Assembly (NCBI RefSeq): GCF_011752065.1
Contig: NZ_JAAIJY010000006.1
Location: 90,755 to 154,754 of the forward strand
Direction of reading: 5' to 3'
Length of the DNA: 64,000 bases
Source of the DNA: Actinomyces sp. ZJ308
GTDB lineage: Bacteria > Actinomycetota > Actinomycetes > Actinomycetales > Actinomycetaceae
Shown here: piece after piece, positions 20,445-29,468 of the stretch
Layout: each line of letters opens with the position of its first letter
Numbering within the stretch: position 1 is the first letter of the stretch
Translations under genes and position numbers: made by a program
The notes under the pieces: generated by a model
Seen by the model: the letters and a program-made list of their open reading frames with translations, nothing else
Databases searched by the model: none
What the model was told of the DNA's origin: nothing

Positions 20445-21050
20445 GTGTCACGTTCTGTCGGGCTGATGGGGCGCCAGCAGGAGGAGCGCCATGGCAGCGG
20501 TGGTGCCGCTACCGACGATTCGTCCCCGAGTGCGTCGGCTCCGCATGAGTCGGAGGGCTCGGTGCGGGCCGATGGCGACGGCGCCGCAGGGGCCTGCCCA
20601 GGCGCGCCTGCCGCACGCGAGTCGAGGGGCTCGGTGCGCCGCGACGACACGGAGAGCGGTGCCGTGGGCCGCGGCGTCGAGGCGGCGGTCTTCGACTTCG
20701 ACATCCTGTCGCCGGCCTGCCCGTCGCGCACGGTACTGCGCCACGTCGTCGACCGCTGGACCCCACTCGTGGTGACGGTCCTGGCCGACGGGCCGAGCCG
20801 CTTCGGCGAGCTGCGCTCGCGGGTCGGCGGAGTCACCCCCAAGGTCCTCACCCAGACGCTGCGCTCCATGGAGCGCGACGGACTGGTCACGCGCACCCAG
20901 CTGCCGGGGGTGCCGCCGCACGTCGACTACGAGCTGACCGACCTGGGCCGCAGCCTCCAGGCGCCCATCGGCGTGCTGCGCACCTGGATCCAGGACAACG
21001 CCGCCCAGATCCTGGCCCATCGCGAGCGTTACGACGCCGCCGAATCCTGA
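20445..21050 (+). CDS. HxlR/DUF24 family redox-type regulator
   Basis: The winged-helix domain occupies about residues 85-195: FDFDILSPACPSRTVLRHVVDRWTPLVV, then GPSRFGELRSRVGGVTPKVLTQTLRSMERDGLV and VDYELTDLGRSL. Cys92 in SPACPS is at the place of the redox-sensing N-terminal cysteine of YodB, HypR and QorR. About 80 residues of Ser/Gly/Ala-rich sequence precede the domain, which is unusual; the GTG at 20445 may be too far upstream and a start nearer residue 80 is possible. It probably represses the divergent NAD(P)-binding gene and itself in response to quinones or electrophiles. Confidence 0.87.
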   Translation: MSRSVGLMGRQQEERHGSGGAATDDSSPSASAPHESEGSVRADGDGAAGACPGAPAARESRGSVRRDDTESGAVGRGVEAAVFDFDILSPACPSRTVLRHVVDRWTPLVVTVLADGPSRFGELRSRVGGVTPKVLTQTLRSMERDGLVTRTQLPGVPPHVDYELTDLGRSLQAPIGVLRTWIQDNAAQILAHRERYDAAES

Positions 21051-21094
21051 TCTTCCTGCGCCTGTGGGGCCGTCGGTCGCCCGTCTCTCGCGGC

Positions 21095-21234
21095 CGGGGA
21101 CATTCGACGCCGTCGGGGACCTTTCCTCCCGGGCGGGGGCGTTCCACCCGGCCGGGGACAGAAATTCCGTCCCCGTACGCGTGACATGTCCCCGTCTGAT
21201 CGGGCGATGCACCCGGCCGCGCGGAATGTCCCCG
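21095..21234. repeat. GGGGACA palindromic repeat family (copy B)
   Basis: This 140-bp stretch starts with CGGGGACATTCGACGCC (21095-21111), exactly as at 61322, contains GGGGACAGAAATTCCGTCCCC then GTACGCGTGACATGTCCCC, and ends GGAATGTCCCCG. The GGGGAC and GTCCCC blocks alternate so it can fold into nested hairpins. It fills most of the gap between the HxlR and amylosucrase-like genes; no gene is seen there. Confidence 0.75.
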
Positions 21235-21355
21235 CCGGTGGTCGGGGCGGGCTCTGTCGGCAGCGGCTTGTCCTGCTGCCCGTCCGCGGTCGCCGGCCGG
21301 TGGGACGGTGAGGAAATCAGTACCGCGGCGACGTCGAATCGGGGACCATGGATCC

Positions 21356-23359
21356 ATGAGCGCCACCCCTCCCCTCCCGTCCTCCCTCGACGACATCGTC
21401 TTCCACGTCCTGGACCCGCTTGAGGCCGCCGAGCGCGACATCTTCCTCACGCGCGTGGAGGCCTGGTACCCCGACCTCATCGACGGGCTCACCACCCTTT
21501 ACGGGGACACTGCCGAGGACACGGCCCTCAACCTGCTGGCCCTGGCCGCCCGGGCCTACGTGGAGCGTGAGCACGAGCTGCGCCGCCTGGACCTGGCCCG
21601 CACCCTCGACCCCGCCTGGGCCCAGCACCCCGGCCGCGTCGGCTACGCCGCCTACACCGAGCGCTTCGCCGGCACCCTGCGCGGCGTGGAGGACCGCATC
21701 GACTACCTGCGTGAGCTCGGCGTCAGCTACCTCCACCTCATGCCCCTGCTCACCCCGCGCCCCGGCGACTCCGACGGCGGCTACGCGGTGGCCGACTACC
21801 GCACCGTGCGTCCGGACCTGGGCACCATGGATGACCTCGAGCACCTGGCCGGCGAGCTGCGCGCCGAGGGTATCTCCCTGGTGGTGGACCTCGTCCTCAA
21901 CCACGTGGCCGCCGAGCACGAGTGGGCGGCCCGGGCGCGCGCCGGCGAGCAGCGCTACCGCGACTACTTCCTCATCTTCCCCGACCGCACCGAGCCCGAT
22001 GCCTACGAGCGCACCCTGCCGGAGGTCTTCCCCGACTTCGCCCCCGGCAACTTCACCTGGGACGAGGATGTCAGCGGCTGGGTGTGGACCACCTTCAACT
22101 CCTTCCAGTGGGACCTCAACTGGCGCAACCCACGCGTCATGGCCGAGTTCGCCGGGATCGTCCTGGATCTGGCCAACCGCGGCGTCGAGGTGCTGCGCCT
22201 GGGCGCCATCGCCTTCACCATCAAGCGCCTGGGCACCGACTGCCAGGGCCAGCCCGAGGTCCACGCCATCACCGAGGTGCTGCGCGCCCTGACCCGCATC
22301 GCATGCCCCGCCGTCGACCTCAAGGCCGAGGCGATCGTCGCCCCCACCGAGCTCCTCCAGTACCTGGGCCAGGGCAAGTACACCGGCAAGGTCTCCGACC
22401 TGGCCTACCACAACTCCCTCATGGTCCAGATCTGGTCCATGCTCGCCGCGCGCGACACGACGCTGGCCGTCGAGGCGCTCCAGAGCCTGCCGGTCGAGCC
22501 GTCCACGGCCACCTGGATCACCTACCTGCGCTGCCACGACGACATCGGCTGGGCCATCGATGACGACGACGCGGCCGCCGTCGGCCTCAGCGGCTACGAC
22601 CACCGGGCCTTCCTCGCGGACTGGTACAGCGGCGAGTATCCCTCCTCCGACGCCGCGGGCCTGGTCTTCCAGCACAACCCGGCCACCGGGGACCGGCGCA
22701 TCGCCGGGACCGCGGCCTCACTCATCGGGATCGAGGCCGCCGCGGAGGCCTGGGAGGGCGTCACCGACGAGGCCCCCGAGCACGAGGTGGAGTCCTTGTG
22801 GACCTGGCGCGAGGAGCGGATCCACGCCCTGCGCATGGCTCACGCCATCCTCTACGGCTGGGGCGGCGTCCCCGTCCTGTGGAGCGGCGACGAGCTCGCC
22901 CAGCCCAACGACCCCAACTGGGACACCGAGCCCGGCCACGAGGCCGACTCGCGCTGGGCCGGGCGGCCCCGGCTCGACGAGACGCGGATGGCCAACCGGC
23001 ACGACCGCTCCACCGTCGAGGGGCGCGTCTTCACCGACCTGGCCCACATGGCGCGGGTGCGCGCGGGCCTGCCCCAGCTCGACGCCGTCGTGCGCACCCA
23101 GGTCCAGGACGTCGACGACCCCGGCGTGCTGGTGATCTACCGCGACCACCCGCGCGGCAGCTTCGTGGGCGTGTACAACGTGACGCCGCAGTGGCGCTCG
23201 GTCGCCGCCGACCAGCTCGCCCGGCTCGGCGTCATGGGGGCCACCGACGTCCTGACCGACACGATCCCCTTCGGGTCCACCTCGCTGGAGGGGGCAGGCG
23301 ACGGCCGCGTGCCGGTGCCGCCCTACGCCGCCTGGTGGCTGGTGCGCCCCACCGACTGA
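21356..23359 (+). CDS. Amylosucrase-like GH13 protein lacking the catalytic nucleophile
   Basis: The 667-residue protein follows Neisseria amylosucrase end to end: N-terminal helical domain, [86 protein letters not shown] and WAGRPRLDE. Amylosucrase builds alpha-1,4-glucan from sucrose. The general acid (Glu325 in KAEAIV) and the transition-state Asp (Asp395 in CHDDIGW) are present, but where the family has LRMDAVAF this protein reads LRLGAIAF: Gly283 (codon GGC at 22202-22204) replaces the nucleophile Asp. Normal double-displacement catalysis is therefore not expected. The change from GAC is one base, so a strain mutation or sequencing error is possible. The ATG at 21356 is chosen over an in-frame GTG at 21308. 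Confidence 0.9.
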   Translation: MSATPPLPSSLDDIVFHVLDPLEAAERDIFLTRVEAWYPDLIDGLTTLYGDTAEDTALNLLALAARAYVEREHELRRLDLARTLDPAWAQHPGRVGYAAYTERFAGTLRGVEDRIDYLRELGVSYLHLMPLLTPRPGDSDGGYAVADYRTVRPDLGTMDDLEHLAGELRAEGISLVVDLVLNHVAAEHEWAARARAGEQRYRDYFLIFPDRTEPDAYERTLPEVFPDFAPGNFTWDEDVSGWVWTTFNSFQWDLNWRNPRVMAEFAGIVLDLANRGVEVLRLGAIAFTIKRLGTDCQGQPEVHAITEVLRALTRIACPAVDLKAEAIVAPTELLQYLGQGKYTGKVSDLAYHNSLMVQIWSMLAARDTTLAVEALQSLPVEPSTATWITYLRCHDDIGWAIDDDDAAAVGLSGYDHRAFLADWYSGEYPSSDAAGLVFQHNPATGDRRIAGTAASLIGIEAAAEAWEGVTDEAPEHEVESLWTWREERIHALRMAHAILYGWGGVPVLWSGDELAQPNDPNWDTEPGHEADSRWAGRPRLDETRMANRHDRSTVEGRVFTDLAHMARVRAGLPQLDAVVRTQVQDVDDPGVLVIYRDHPRGSFVGVYNVTPQWRSVAADQLARLGVMGATDVLTDTIPFGSTSLEGAGDGRVPVPPYAAWWLVRPTD

Positions 23360-23385
23360 CGGCCGCCGAGATCGCAGGAATCGGA

Positions 23386-23517
23386 GCCCGGGCACGGGGC
23401 CGCGCCGTCGGCCTCGACACCGTCATTGAGACGATGCATCAGACCGGCGAGGATATGCTCGCCAAGTACAAGGAGACTTTCCGCGGCGGCCTGGCCGTCA
23501 ACGTCGTAGAGTGCTGA
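23386..23517 (+). pseudogene. 3' remnant of an L-serine dehydratase gene
   Basis: After the amylosucrase-like gene an open frame without a start encodes [36 protein letters not shown] and VVEC before a TGA at 23515. This resembles the extreme C-terminus of actinobacterial single-chain L-serine dehydratases (SdaA), which end with KYKET, GGLAVN and a terminal Cys region. Only about 43 codons remain, so nearly the whole gene is missing. It abuts the AT-rich gene 12 bp away, suggesting a deletion or insertion scar. The family call is from motif memory. Confidence 0.6.
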
Positions 23518-23529
23518 GAAACCGGTGTT

Positions 23530-25458
23530 TCACTTCGTAGCGATAGACCGGCGCAGCATTTTAGCCTCCTCTTTCCGGCCAAAACCTTCAAGGAGATCAG
23601 CCGCCTTGTCAACTTCTTCCGTTGCTTCTTTTAAGTCTATGAGATCTGACTGATCTTGATCACTTTTGTAAAACATGCCACTATAACCTGATGCGCCGTC
23701 TAATAAATAGTATAAGTTATCATAGATTTCCGTAGAGACTAGAGTTCTCCATAGGACTACAGTGCGAAATCTAAAGAATCGTTTAAAATTCTGTTTCTCA
23801 AACTCCCTATACATGTCGCAGGTAATTGGCTTCTTTAGAATGTCAAAAAGCCACTCTAGTGCGCCTCCATCGCGGATATTCATGAGAGTCATATTTAATG
23901 GTCTGCTATCAAACTTATATATCATTTCCTTTACTTTACCTGCTTCAAACTTCAGTAAATCAGAGTCGTATTGCAGTGGCTCATCAACAAATTCGTCTTT
24001 CGACGTTAGGTCGACAGGTTCAATTTCCTGCGTTAAGTACTCGGCCAGCTTCAGATCGAAAGATTCCTTGTTTTTGAATAGAGTTACAAACAGGTTTGCA
24101 ATCCGCAAGTTATATGAAGTGAACTTCAGAAGATTTTTATAGGATCCATTTGGCAAGCTCTCTCCAGAGATTATCTTCCGCTCAGCAAATGAAAATGCTA
24201 GTTTCCTCAACATGCATTCATCTCCGATCGGGTCGGCGTAGGGGTTGAGATAAGGCATGGCTTCAACGATATTAATGTTTAGCTGAGGATTCCCGAAATT
24301 CAAAAATGATGCTGTGAAGATGGCTTCAATCAACTGTTTTGCAGCGTACTCTTTCGTTGCCTGGTGCTTAATATTGTCGATCGAAGATACTAGAACTCTC
24401 AAGTCCTTTTGGCTGAGGTTAATCTTGCCCTCATGAATTTTGTAAGAAATTTCGTTGTATGTGACTGCAGGTATTACCTGCACTGTTTTATCGAACTTAC
24501 TACTCTCAGGTGTGAGTAGGCGGATGCGAGAAACTTGATCCTCGCTGCAAACCGTGAGTTTTTCCGAGTTTTTACTATTCAAGTTGCCGCTTGCATTCTG
24601 GTGTATTTCGACAGTGTTTGAAATTAACTGAAATAGCTCGTTAATTGTTCTCGGGTCGTCAGTTTCTTCAAGGTGCTCAATCAGCGCCTGGAGGCGCCCT
24701 GAAAGGAAGTCATAAATTGGGCCAGAGGAAATTTTTGGTGGAGAACTTAAAAGAGTATAGATGGCGGAATCGATGGGGCTGAGATTGTTAAGAATGTACT
24801 TTAGATAATCGCTGTGGTCCTCTGGTTTGATTGCCTCATACTCAAGCAAGTAATACTTGTGCCATGCATATGAGTCATAGGGGGTGGTTGATTTACTGAG
24901 AACCCCATTCACAAAGGCATGCCATTTTTTGATTTTATGCTTTCTTATGCGAAATCGAATGTACTGCGGACGAATTATCGAGATAGTGTTAAGGATGTTT
25001 AAAAGCAGAAGGGAAGAGATTATTCCAAATAGAGACCACCAGAGTGGTATAACAACGATTGATGCTAATGCAGGAATCTCAAAATAAATGATCGGAAGTA
25101 AGAATAGAAGAGAAACCCCTATCTTGAAAGGCAGTCCTGAAATGATTCTAGTGAAAGCTGAGTGAATTAAAAAGAAAGAGTTAACCTCAACACCTAAGTA
25201 TGTGTTGTTTCTGTTGAAATTATCCTTAGATGTTCCTATCATTATATTTGCCGTAAAAGTCAGTATCGCAAGCAGTCCAACTGAATTTGTAAGCATTGTT
25301 CGAATCATGATATTATGTTCGTAATCTGGGATGAGAGTGGGCCAAGTATACAGCATTATGAATAATGCTATCGTACCGCCAATAAGCGCCATCAAGGTTG
25401 GGTTATCTTTGATGTAATCCCAGCATTTGCTGTACCATGGTTCTTTGGGTGTTGTCAT
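23530..25458 (-). CDS. AT-rich gene for an unknown membrane protein (foreign)
   Basis: The 642-residue protein starts MTTPKEPWYSKCWDYIKDNP at an ATG with GAGGA six bases upstream. Four likely membrane helices lie in the first 160 residues (LMALIGGTIALFIMLYTW; MLTNSVGLLAILTFTANIMI; FKIGVSLLFLLPIIYFEI; IVVIPLWWSLFGIISSLLLL), followed by a soluble region of about 480 residues rich in Lys, Asn, Glu and Ile, probably cytosolic. I recognise no nuclease, ATPase, protease or kinase motif and no family. Base composition is near 40 percent GC by eye against about 70 percent around it, with AAA, ATT and AGA codons rare in its neighbours, so it was acquired from elsewhere. It sits between a truncated gene and a terminator. 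A defence or surface role is possible but unsupported. Confidence 0.85.
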   Translation of the reverse strand: MTTPKEPWYSKCWDYIKDNPTLMALIGGTIALFIMLYTWPTLIPDYEHNIMIRTMLTNSVGLLAILTFTANIMIGTSKDNFNRNNTYLGVEVNSFFLIHSAFTRIISGLPFKIGVSLLFLLPIIYFEIPALASIVVIPLWWSLFGIISSLLLLNILNTISIIRPQYIRFRIRKHKIKKWHAFVNGVLSKSTTPYDSYAWHKYYLLEYEAIKPEDHSDYLKYILNNLSPIDSAIYTLLSSPPKISSGPIYDFLSGRLQALIEHLEETDDPRTINELFQLISNTVEIHQNASGNLNSKNSEKLTVCSEDQVSRIRLLTPESSKFDKTVQVIPAVTYNEISYKIHEGKINLSQKDLRVLVSSIDNIKHQATKEYAAKQLIEAIFTASFLNFGNPQLNINIVEAMPYLNPYADPIGDECMLRKLAFSFAERKIISGESLPNGSYKNLLKFTSYNLRIANLFVTLFKNKESFDLKLAEYLTQEIEPVDLTSKDEFVDEPLQYDSDLLKFEAGKVKEMIYKFDSRPLNMTLMNIRDGGALEWLFDILKKPITCDMYREFEKQNFKRFFRFRTVVLWRTLVSTEIYDNLYYLLDGASGYSGMFYKSDQDQSDLIDLKEATEEVDKAADLLEGFGRKEEAKMLRRSIATK

Positions 25459-25531
25459 TTGTTTCCTCGTCCGCTTGATTGCCTCGAACTTTTCTTCATG
25501 TTGAGGTGTGTCATATGGTAGCGCAAATTTT

Positions 25532-25546
25532 ATCTTCAGTGAAGAT
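25532..25546. promoter_or_regulatory. Palindrome in the promoter region of the AT-rich gene
   Basis: ATCTTCA-G-TGAAGAT is a perfect 7-bp inverted repeat 74 bp upstream of the AT-rich gene. On the minus strand GATAAAAT overlaps its edge and could be a -10 region, so the palindrome may be an operator. This is inference from position only. Confidence 0.4.
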
Positions 25547-25575
25547 TGAATATAGTTGAAAATGTTAAAATAGAT

Positions 25576-25604
25576 GGGGGCCGCAGCGTGATGCTGCGGC
25601 CCCC
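25576..25604 (-). terminator. Intrinsic terminator after the Cthe_2159-like gene
   Basis: GGGGGCCGCAGC and GCTGCGGCCCCC form a perfect 12-bp stem with a 5-base loop, 30 bp past the lipoprotein stop. On the minus strand it is followed by ATCTATTTTAACATTTTC, a T-rich tail, so this is the clearest intrinsic terminator in the window. It also marks the right border of the AT-rich island. Confidence 0.88.
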
Positions 25605-25633
25605 CGTTCGGCTTCTGGTCGGCTCGGCTCAGA

Positions 25634-27415
25634 TCAGCTGCTCTGGGCGGTGCCGGACTGGCTGTTCGACTGACCGTTCTGGTTGCTCTGGTTGCCGGGC
25701 TGCTGGCCGCCACCGGGCTGGCCGCCGCTGGGCGGCTGGCCGCCCTGACCACCGGGGCCGCCCTGGCCACCGCCGCCCATGGGGCCGCCCATCCCGGATG
25801 ACAGCGCCGAGGCCGTCCCCGTGGCCGAGCCGCCCGACGACGTCGCCACCGTGTACTCCTGGCCCTCGGTCAGCCCCAGCACGGTGATCGCCTCGGCCGT
25901 GAAGTCGACCTTGACGGAGGCCATCTGGGACCCGGAGGAGTCGGTGACGGTGAGCGTGTCGCCCGCGGTCACCGACGGCGAGCCCGTCAGCCCCACGAGC
26001 TGGGTCTCCCCGTTGGCGTCCACCGACCCGTCCATGTTGCCGGCCTCGCCGGAGACCACCACGATCCCGCCCTTGACGTAGGCCGAGCCGTTGGAGTCGA
26101 TGCCGTCCGAGGAGGCGTAGGAGACCTCCACCTCGCCGCCGCTGATCGTCAGCACCGAGCCGTCGTCGGACTCGGAGTCCGCGTTCTCGTGGCCCTCGAT
26201 GACGTGGTCGCCGTTGGAGGCGTTGATGCCGTCGTCGCCCGCCGCGATGGACAGCTCGCCACCGGCCACGTTGATGAACGGGGCCTGAAGCCCCTCGTCG
26301 GCCGCGTCGATGGCGACGGTCCCGGAGTCCTGCGTGTAGCTCACGCCGGCATTGATGCCCTTGGGTGAGGGCGTGGTGGAGTCCGCGGTCGACTCCTGCC
26401 CGGGAGCCGCCTTCTCCTCAACGGTGGCGTTGGCCTGCCCGCCCCCGGCCGTGATCGTCAGCGTGGTGTCCTTGACGGTGACGTCGGTGATCGCTGAGAT
26501 CGCGTCGTCGGAGGAGGTCAGCGTGATGCTCGCCTTGCCCAGGGACACGAAGCCCTTCGTCTTGTCGTCGCCCTCACTGGACTTCAGGCCGTCGCCTCCG
26601 GCCTCGACCGTCAGCGTCCCGGACTCGACCACCAGGTAGTCCTTGCCGCGCAGGCCGTCGTCGGCGGCCTTGACGCTGATCGTGGTGCTCCCGGTGATGA
26701 TAAGGCCGTTCTTGGAGGAGATGCCGTCCTTGTAGGAGCCGGTCACGTCCAGCGAGCCGGTCCCGGTGACGGTGAGCGTGTCCGAGGAGAACAGGGCCGC
26801 GGTGGCCTCCTGCCCGGAGGCGTAGGTGGCGCCGTCGGTCAGCGTGTTCTTGGAGTCCTTGGCCAGGACCACGATCGCGTTGCCGGCGTCCTGGATGTCG
26901 ATGGCGGGGCCGTCCGAGCTCGTGATGCTCGCGCCGCTGAGGACCAGACGCACGTCGGCATCCGGGGCGTTGACGACGATCCGCCCGTCGGTCAGCTCCC
27001 CGCTGATGACGTAGGTGCCGCCGCTGCTGATGGTCACGGTGCCCCCGTCGACCTTCACGTTGCCCGACGACGACCCGCCGACCGAGGCCGACGAACCCGA
27101 CAGGGTGATCGTGGTGGCCGACGACGTGTCCGTGGTCCCGGCGTCGTCCTCGGAGCTGGAGGCGTCCTCCACCGAGGCGTTGACGCCCAGGATGTCGGAG
27201 ACGCTCGCACCGGTCGACGCCGTGGCCACCGATGAGGAGATCGTCGTCCACGTGGTCTCCGACTCGCTCGAGCCGGAGGCGCTCGCGTTGCCGGAGGCCG
27301 AGGAGGTCGAGCAGCCGGCCGCCAGGGCGAGCGCGGCCAGGACCGCGACGGCTCCGGTCGCGCGGCGGCGAAGTCGGGTCAGGGGCTTGGTCGTCATCGT
27401 CTTGGTGGTCTTCAT
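25634..27415 (-). CDS. Cthe_2159-like carbohydrate-binding lipoprotein
   Basis: The 593-residue protein has a basic start MKTTKTMTTKPLTRLRRRA, a hydrophobic segment and lipobox ALAAGC, so it is a surface lipoprotein. After a Ser/Thr-rich linker it shows the repetitive right-handed beta-helix pattern of the Cthe_2159 family (polysaccharide-binding): VVVNAPDADVRLVLSGASI-like repeats, GPAIDIQDAGNAIVVLAKDS, DDGLRGKDYLVV, GDGLKSSEGDD, DDGINASNGDHVI and SDGIDSNGSAYVKGG. The C-terminus is Gly/Gln/Asn-rich. It is the last gene after a DUF4956-VTC pair, a recurrent neighbourhood, and ends at a strong terminator. A role in surface glycan or polyphosphate handling is inferred. Confidence 0.83.
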   Translation of the reverse strand: MKTTKTMTTKPLTRLRRRATGAVAVLAALALAAGCSTSSASGNASASGSSESETTWTTISSSVATASTGASVSDILGVNASVEDASSSEDDAGTTDTSSATTITLSGSSASVGGSSSGNVKVDGGTVTISSGGTYVISGELTDGRIVVNAPDADVRLVLSGASITSSDGPAIDIQDAGNAIVVLAKDSKNTLTDGATYASGQEATAALFSSDTLTVTGTGSLDVTGSYKDGISSKNGLIITGSTTISVKAADDGLRGKDYLVVESGTLTVEAGGDGLKSSEGDDKTKGFVSLGKASITLTSSDDAISAITDVTVKDTTLTITAGGGQANATVEEKAAPGQESTADSTTPSPKGINAGVSYTQDSGTVAIDAADEGLQAPFINVAGGELSIAAGDDGINASNGDHVIEGHENADSESDDGSVLTISGGEVEVSYASSDGIDSNGSAYVKGGIVVVSGEAGNMDGSVDANGETQLVGLTGSPSVTAGDTLTVTDSSGSQMASVKVDFTAEAITVLGLTEGQEYTVATSSGGSATGTASALSSGMGGPMGGGGQGGPGGQGGQPPSGGQPGGGQQPGNQSNQNGQSNSQSGTAQSS

Positions 27416-27504
27416 CGTTTCTGTTTCTCTTCTTCTCGGGTCCGGTTGATCGGATCGGTTGATCGGATCGTGGGTCGGGTCTGCGGATGGTCTGGGCGCG
27501 GCGC

Positions 27505-28515
27505 TCAGGCGGCGCTGCTGGCCGTCGCGGCGAGGCGGCGGCCGTGGTGGTGAGCGCCGGTGATGCTCTCCAGGCTGGAGCGGTCGGTGCCGAACAGGTC
27601 GGCGAGCTCGTGGGTCAGGGTGCGGTACCACCTGTTGGCGGGCAGCTCTGGGTGGAGCAGCGCCATCCCGGTGGCGTACTTCGAGATGCGGGTGGGGCGG
27701 TACCCGGCGTCCCACAGGGCGCGGTCCGCCGGCGACGGCGTGGCCGGGTTCTTCGTCTCGACGACGGCGATATCCGCCACCGCCACCGGCTCGCCGTCGT
27801 TGATGGCAGCGGCCAGGTGGGCCGGGTGCAGCGCCTGCGGGCCCGCAGGGGGCACCGGCCCCAGGCGTCGCCAGCTCAGGGCCGTGTCGATGGTGGCCCG
27901 GGCCTCGGCGTGCGGCAGGTGCAGGGTGGTGCGCTGGTAGGTGGTGGCCAGCACCGGCCTGAGCGCAGCGGCGACCTCGTGGGCGGCGGCCGAGCCGGTG
28001 ACCCCCGTGCTCGCCAGACAGGCCGCCACGAAGGCGCGACCGGGGCCGGTGAGGCGGGAGGCGTCGTCGGCCTGGTAGCCCATGCGCCGCTTGACGGTGG
28101 TGCCGCGCGCGCCGCGGGTCTTGACCTCCAGGAAGCACAGGCCGGAGTCCAGGTAGGTGCGGGTGCGGACCTTGAAGCGCCGACGCCGCTTGCGGGCCGT
28201 GAGCATGAAGGCGTCCAGCTCCGGGGTGTCGAAGTAGGCCGACGCGTAGGAGAAGCGACGCCGCTCATCGATGGCCAGGACCTGGGCGTGAGGCGCGAGC
28301 CCGTCCACGAGGTCCTGCGCGCAGGCCAGGGGCACCAGGTACTTGCGGTCCACGCGGGTGAGCAGACCGGCGGCGCTGTTGAGCTCGGTGAGGGTGGTCG
28401 TGGCCAGGTGCTCCGTGCTGAGGCGGGTCGGTGCCTGAGGAGCCGTCCGGCTCGTGCGGGGCGTCGACGCCGCAGCTCCCGAGGTCGCGGTGGAGATCAT
28501 CGTGGAGGCAGTCAT
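27505..28515 (-). CDS. Polyphosphate polymerase (VTC) domain protein, copy 1
   Basis: The 336-residue protein has a VTC tunnel-fold domain: LTRVDRKYLVPLA, YFDTPELDAFMLTARKRRRRFKVR, RTYLDSGLCFLEVKTRG, TTVKRRMGY, HLPHAEARATIDTAL, VVETKNPATPSPADR and RISKYATGM. In yeast Vtc4 the equivalent Arg/Lys residues bind polyphosphate and the Glu of EIK/ETK binds metal, making polyphosphate from ATP. Unlike Vtc4 no SPX domain or membrane segment is present. AAAGGA precedes the ATG at 28515. It lies between a DUF4956 membrane protein and the lipoprotein gene. Catalytic activity is inferred from the family. Confidence 0.88.
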   Translation of the reverse strand: MTASTMISTATSGAAASTPRTSRTAPQAPTRLSTEHLATTTLTELNSAAGLLTRVDRKYLVPLACAQDLVDGLAPHAQVLAIDERRRFSYASAYFDTPELDAFMLTARKRRRRFKVRTRTYLDSGLCFLEVKTRGARGTTVKRRMGYQADDASRLTGPGRAFVAACLASTGVTGSAAAHEVAAALRPVLATTYQRTTLHLPHAEARATIDTALSWRRLGPVPPAGPQALHPAHLAAAINDGEPVAVADIAVVETKNPATPSPADRALWDAGYRPTRISKYATGMALLHPELPANRWYRTLTHELADLFGTDRSSLESITGAHHHGRRLAATASSAA

Positions 28516-28536
28516 CGCAGTCCTTTCGGTTCTGTC

Positions 28537-28596
28537 GGTCGCCGTGACGGTCACTGTGACGGTCACTGTGGCGGTCACTGTGGAGGTCACTGTGGG
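28537..28596. repeat. 12-bp tandem repeats between DUF4956 and VTC genes
   Basis: Five consecutive 12-bp units read GGTCGCCGTGAC, GGTCACTGTGAC, GGTCACTGTGGC, GGTCACTGTGGA and GGTCACTGTGGG. They fill most of the 86-bp gap between the DUF4956 stop and the VTC start, outside any coding frame. Unit number is likely variable between strains and could alter spacing or mRNA structure. Confidence 0.85.
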
Positions 28597-28601
28597 CGGT
28601 C

Positions 28602-29468
28602 TCAGCGCGCGGCCATGACGGTCTGGGTGGCCGTCTGGGTGCTGGACTGGGCGGCGGACGGTGCTGTCTGCGGTGCGGAGCGGGTGACGTACTGGGCGGC
28701 CGGCCTGATGGTGATGGGCTGGGTGTCGGTCCGGCTCGTGCGGGTATCGGGCTGCACGGTGCTCAGGGGGGTACCGGTCCAGGACTGCCCGGGTGAGACG
28801 GCGGGCGCACCGGCGGGCGCACCGGACGGCGCAGTGATCGGCGCAGTGATCGGCTCCGGGGCGGGGGCGACGTCGTCGGACATCTCGGAGAGCTCGGGCT
28901 CCAGCTCGGCGGGAGTCTGGCGAGGCACCCGGAAGCGGACGTCGACGATGGTGGTGTCGTTGACCAGGTCGAGGCGCTGGACCTCCACCGAGCGGACCTG
29001 CCCGCCCAGGGTGCGCTCCAGGTGGGCGATGAGGGCGGTCTCGTCGGTGATGGCGTGGTCGAGCACGATCACCTGATGGCGGTTGCGGCGCATGAGTGCG
29101 GGGTGGTCGCCGATCCACAGGGCGGCGACCACGGTGCCCATGAGGGCGGCCACCATCCCGATCGGCGCGGTCTGGATCCCGCCGAGCAGGCCCAGGGCCA
29201 GGGCCGCGAAGAAGTAGGCGACCTCGTGCTGGGCCAGCTCGGTCGAGCGCAGGCGGATGATGGACAGGACGCCGAAGAGTCCCAGGCCCAGGCCGGCCGC
29301 GACGCTCGCGGTCGACAGCAGCAGGGTGACGGCCAGGACGCCCACGTTGACGCCGATGTAGGCGGCCATGAGGTCCTTGCGGGCGTGGCGTGGGGCGTAG
29401 AGGGCCCCGACCAGGACGGTGAGGGCGATCAGGTCGGCGGCGATGTAGGTCAGGGTGGTCAGGCTCAT
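28602..29468 (-). CDS. DUF4956 membrane protein, copy 1
   Basis: The 288-residue protein has four or five N-terminal helices (LTYIAADLIALTVLVGALY; YIGVNVGVLAVTLLLS; GLGLGLFGVLSIIRLRS; VAYFFAALALGLLGGI; MVAALMGTVVAALWIG) with the DUF4956 hallmark GLFGVLSIIRLRS and EVAYFFAALALGLL. A soluble domain (LDHAITDETALIAHLERTLG, DLVNDTTIVDVRFRV) and a Pro/Thr/Ala-rich tail of about 90 residues follow. DUF4956 proteins are habitually encoded beside VTC polyphosphate polymerases; their function is unknown. It heads the VTC-lipoprotein operon. Confidence 0.88.
   Translation of the reverse strand: MSLTTLTYIAADLIALTVLVGALYAPRHARKDLMAAYIGVNVGVLAVTLLLSTASVAAGLGLGLFGVLSIIRLRSTELAQHEVAYFFAALALGLLGGIQTAPIGMVAALMGTVVAALWIGDHPALMRRNRHQVIVLDHAITDETALIAHLERTLGGQVRSVEVQRLDLVNDTTIVDVRFRVPRQTPAELEPELSEMSDDVAPAPEPITAPITAPSGAPAGAPAVSPGQSWTGTPLSTVQPDTRTSRTDTQPITIRPAAQYVTRSAPQTAPSAAQSSTQTATQTVMAAR

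Noticed and set aside
25459..25770. Upstream extension of the AT-rich gene that would add about 100 residues
   Set aside because: The extension crosses the strong terminator hairpin and is antisense to the lipoprotein gene; the ATG at 25458 has a good ribosome-binding site.
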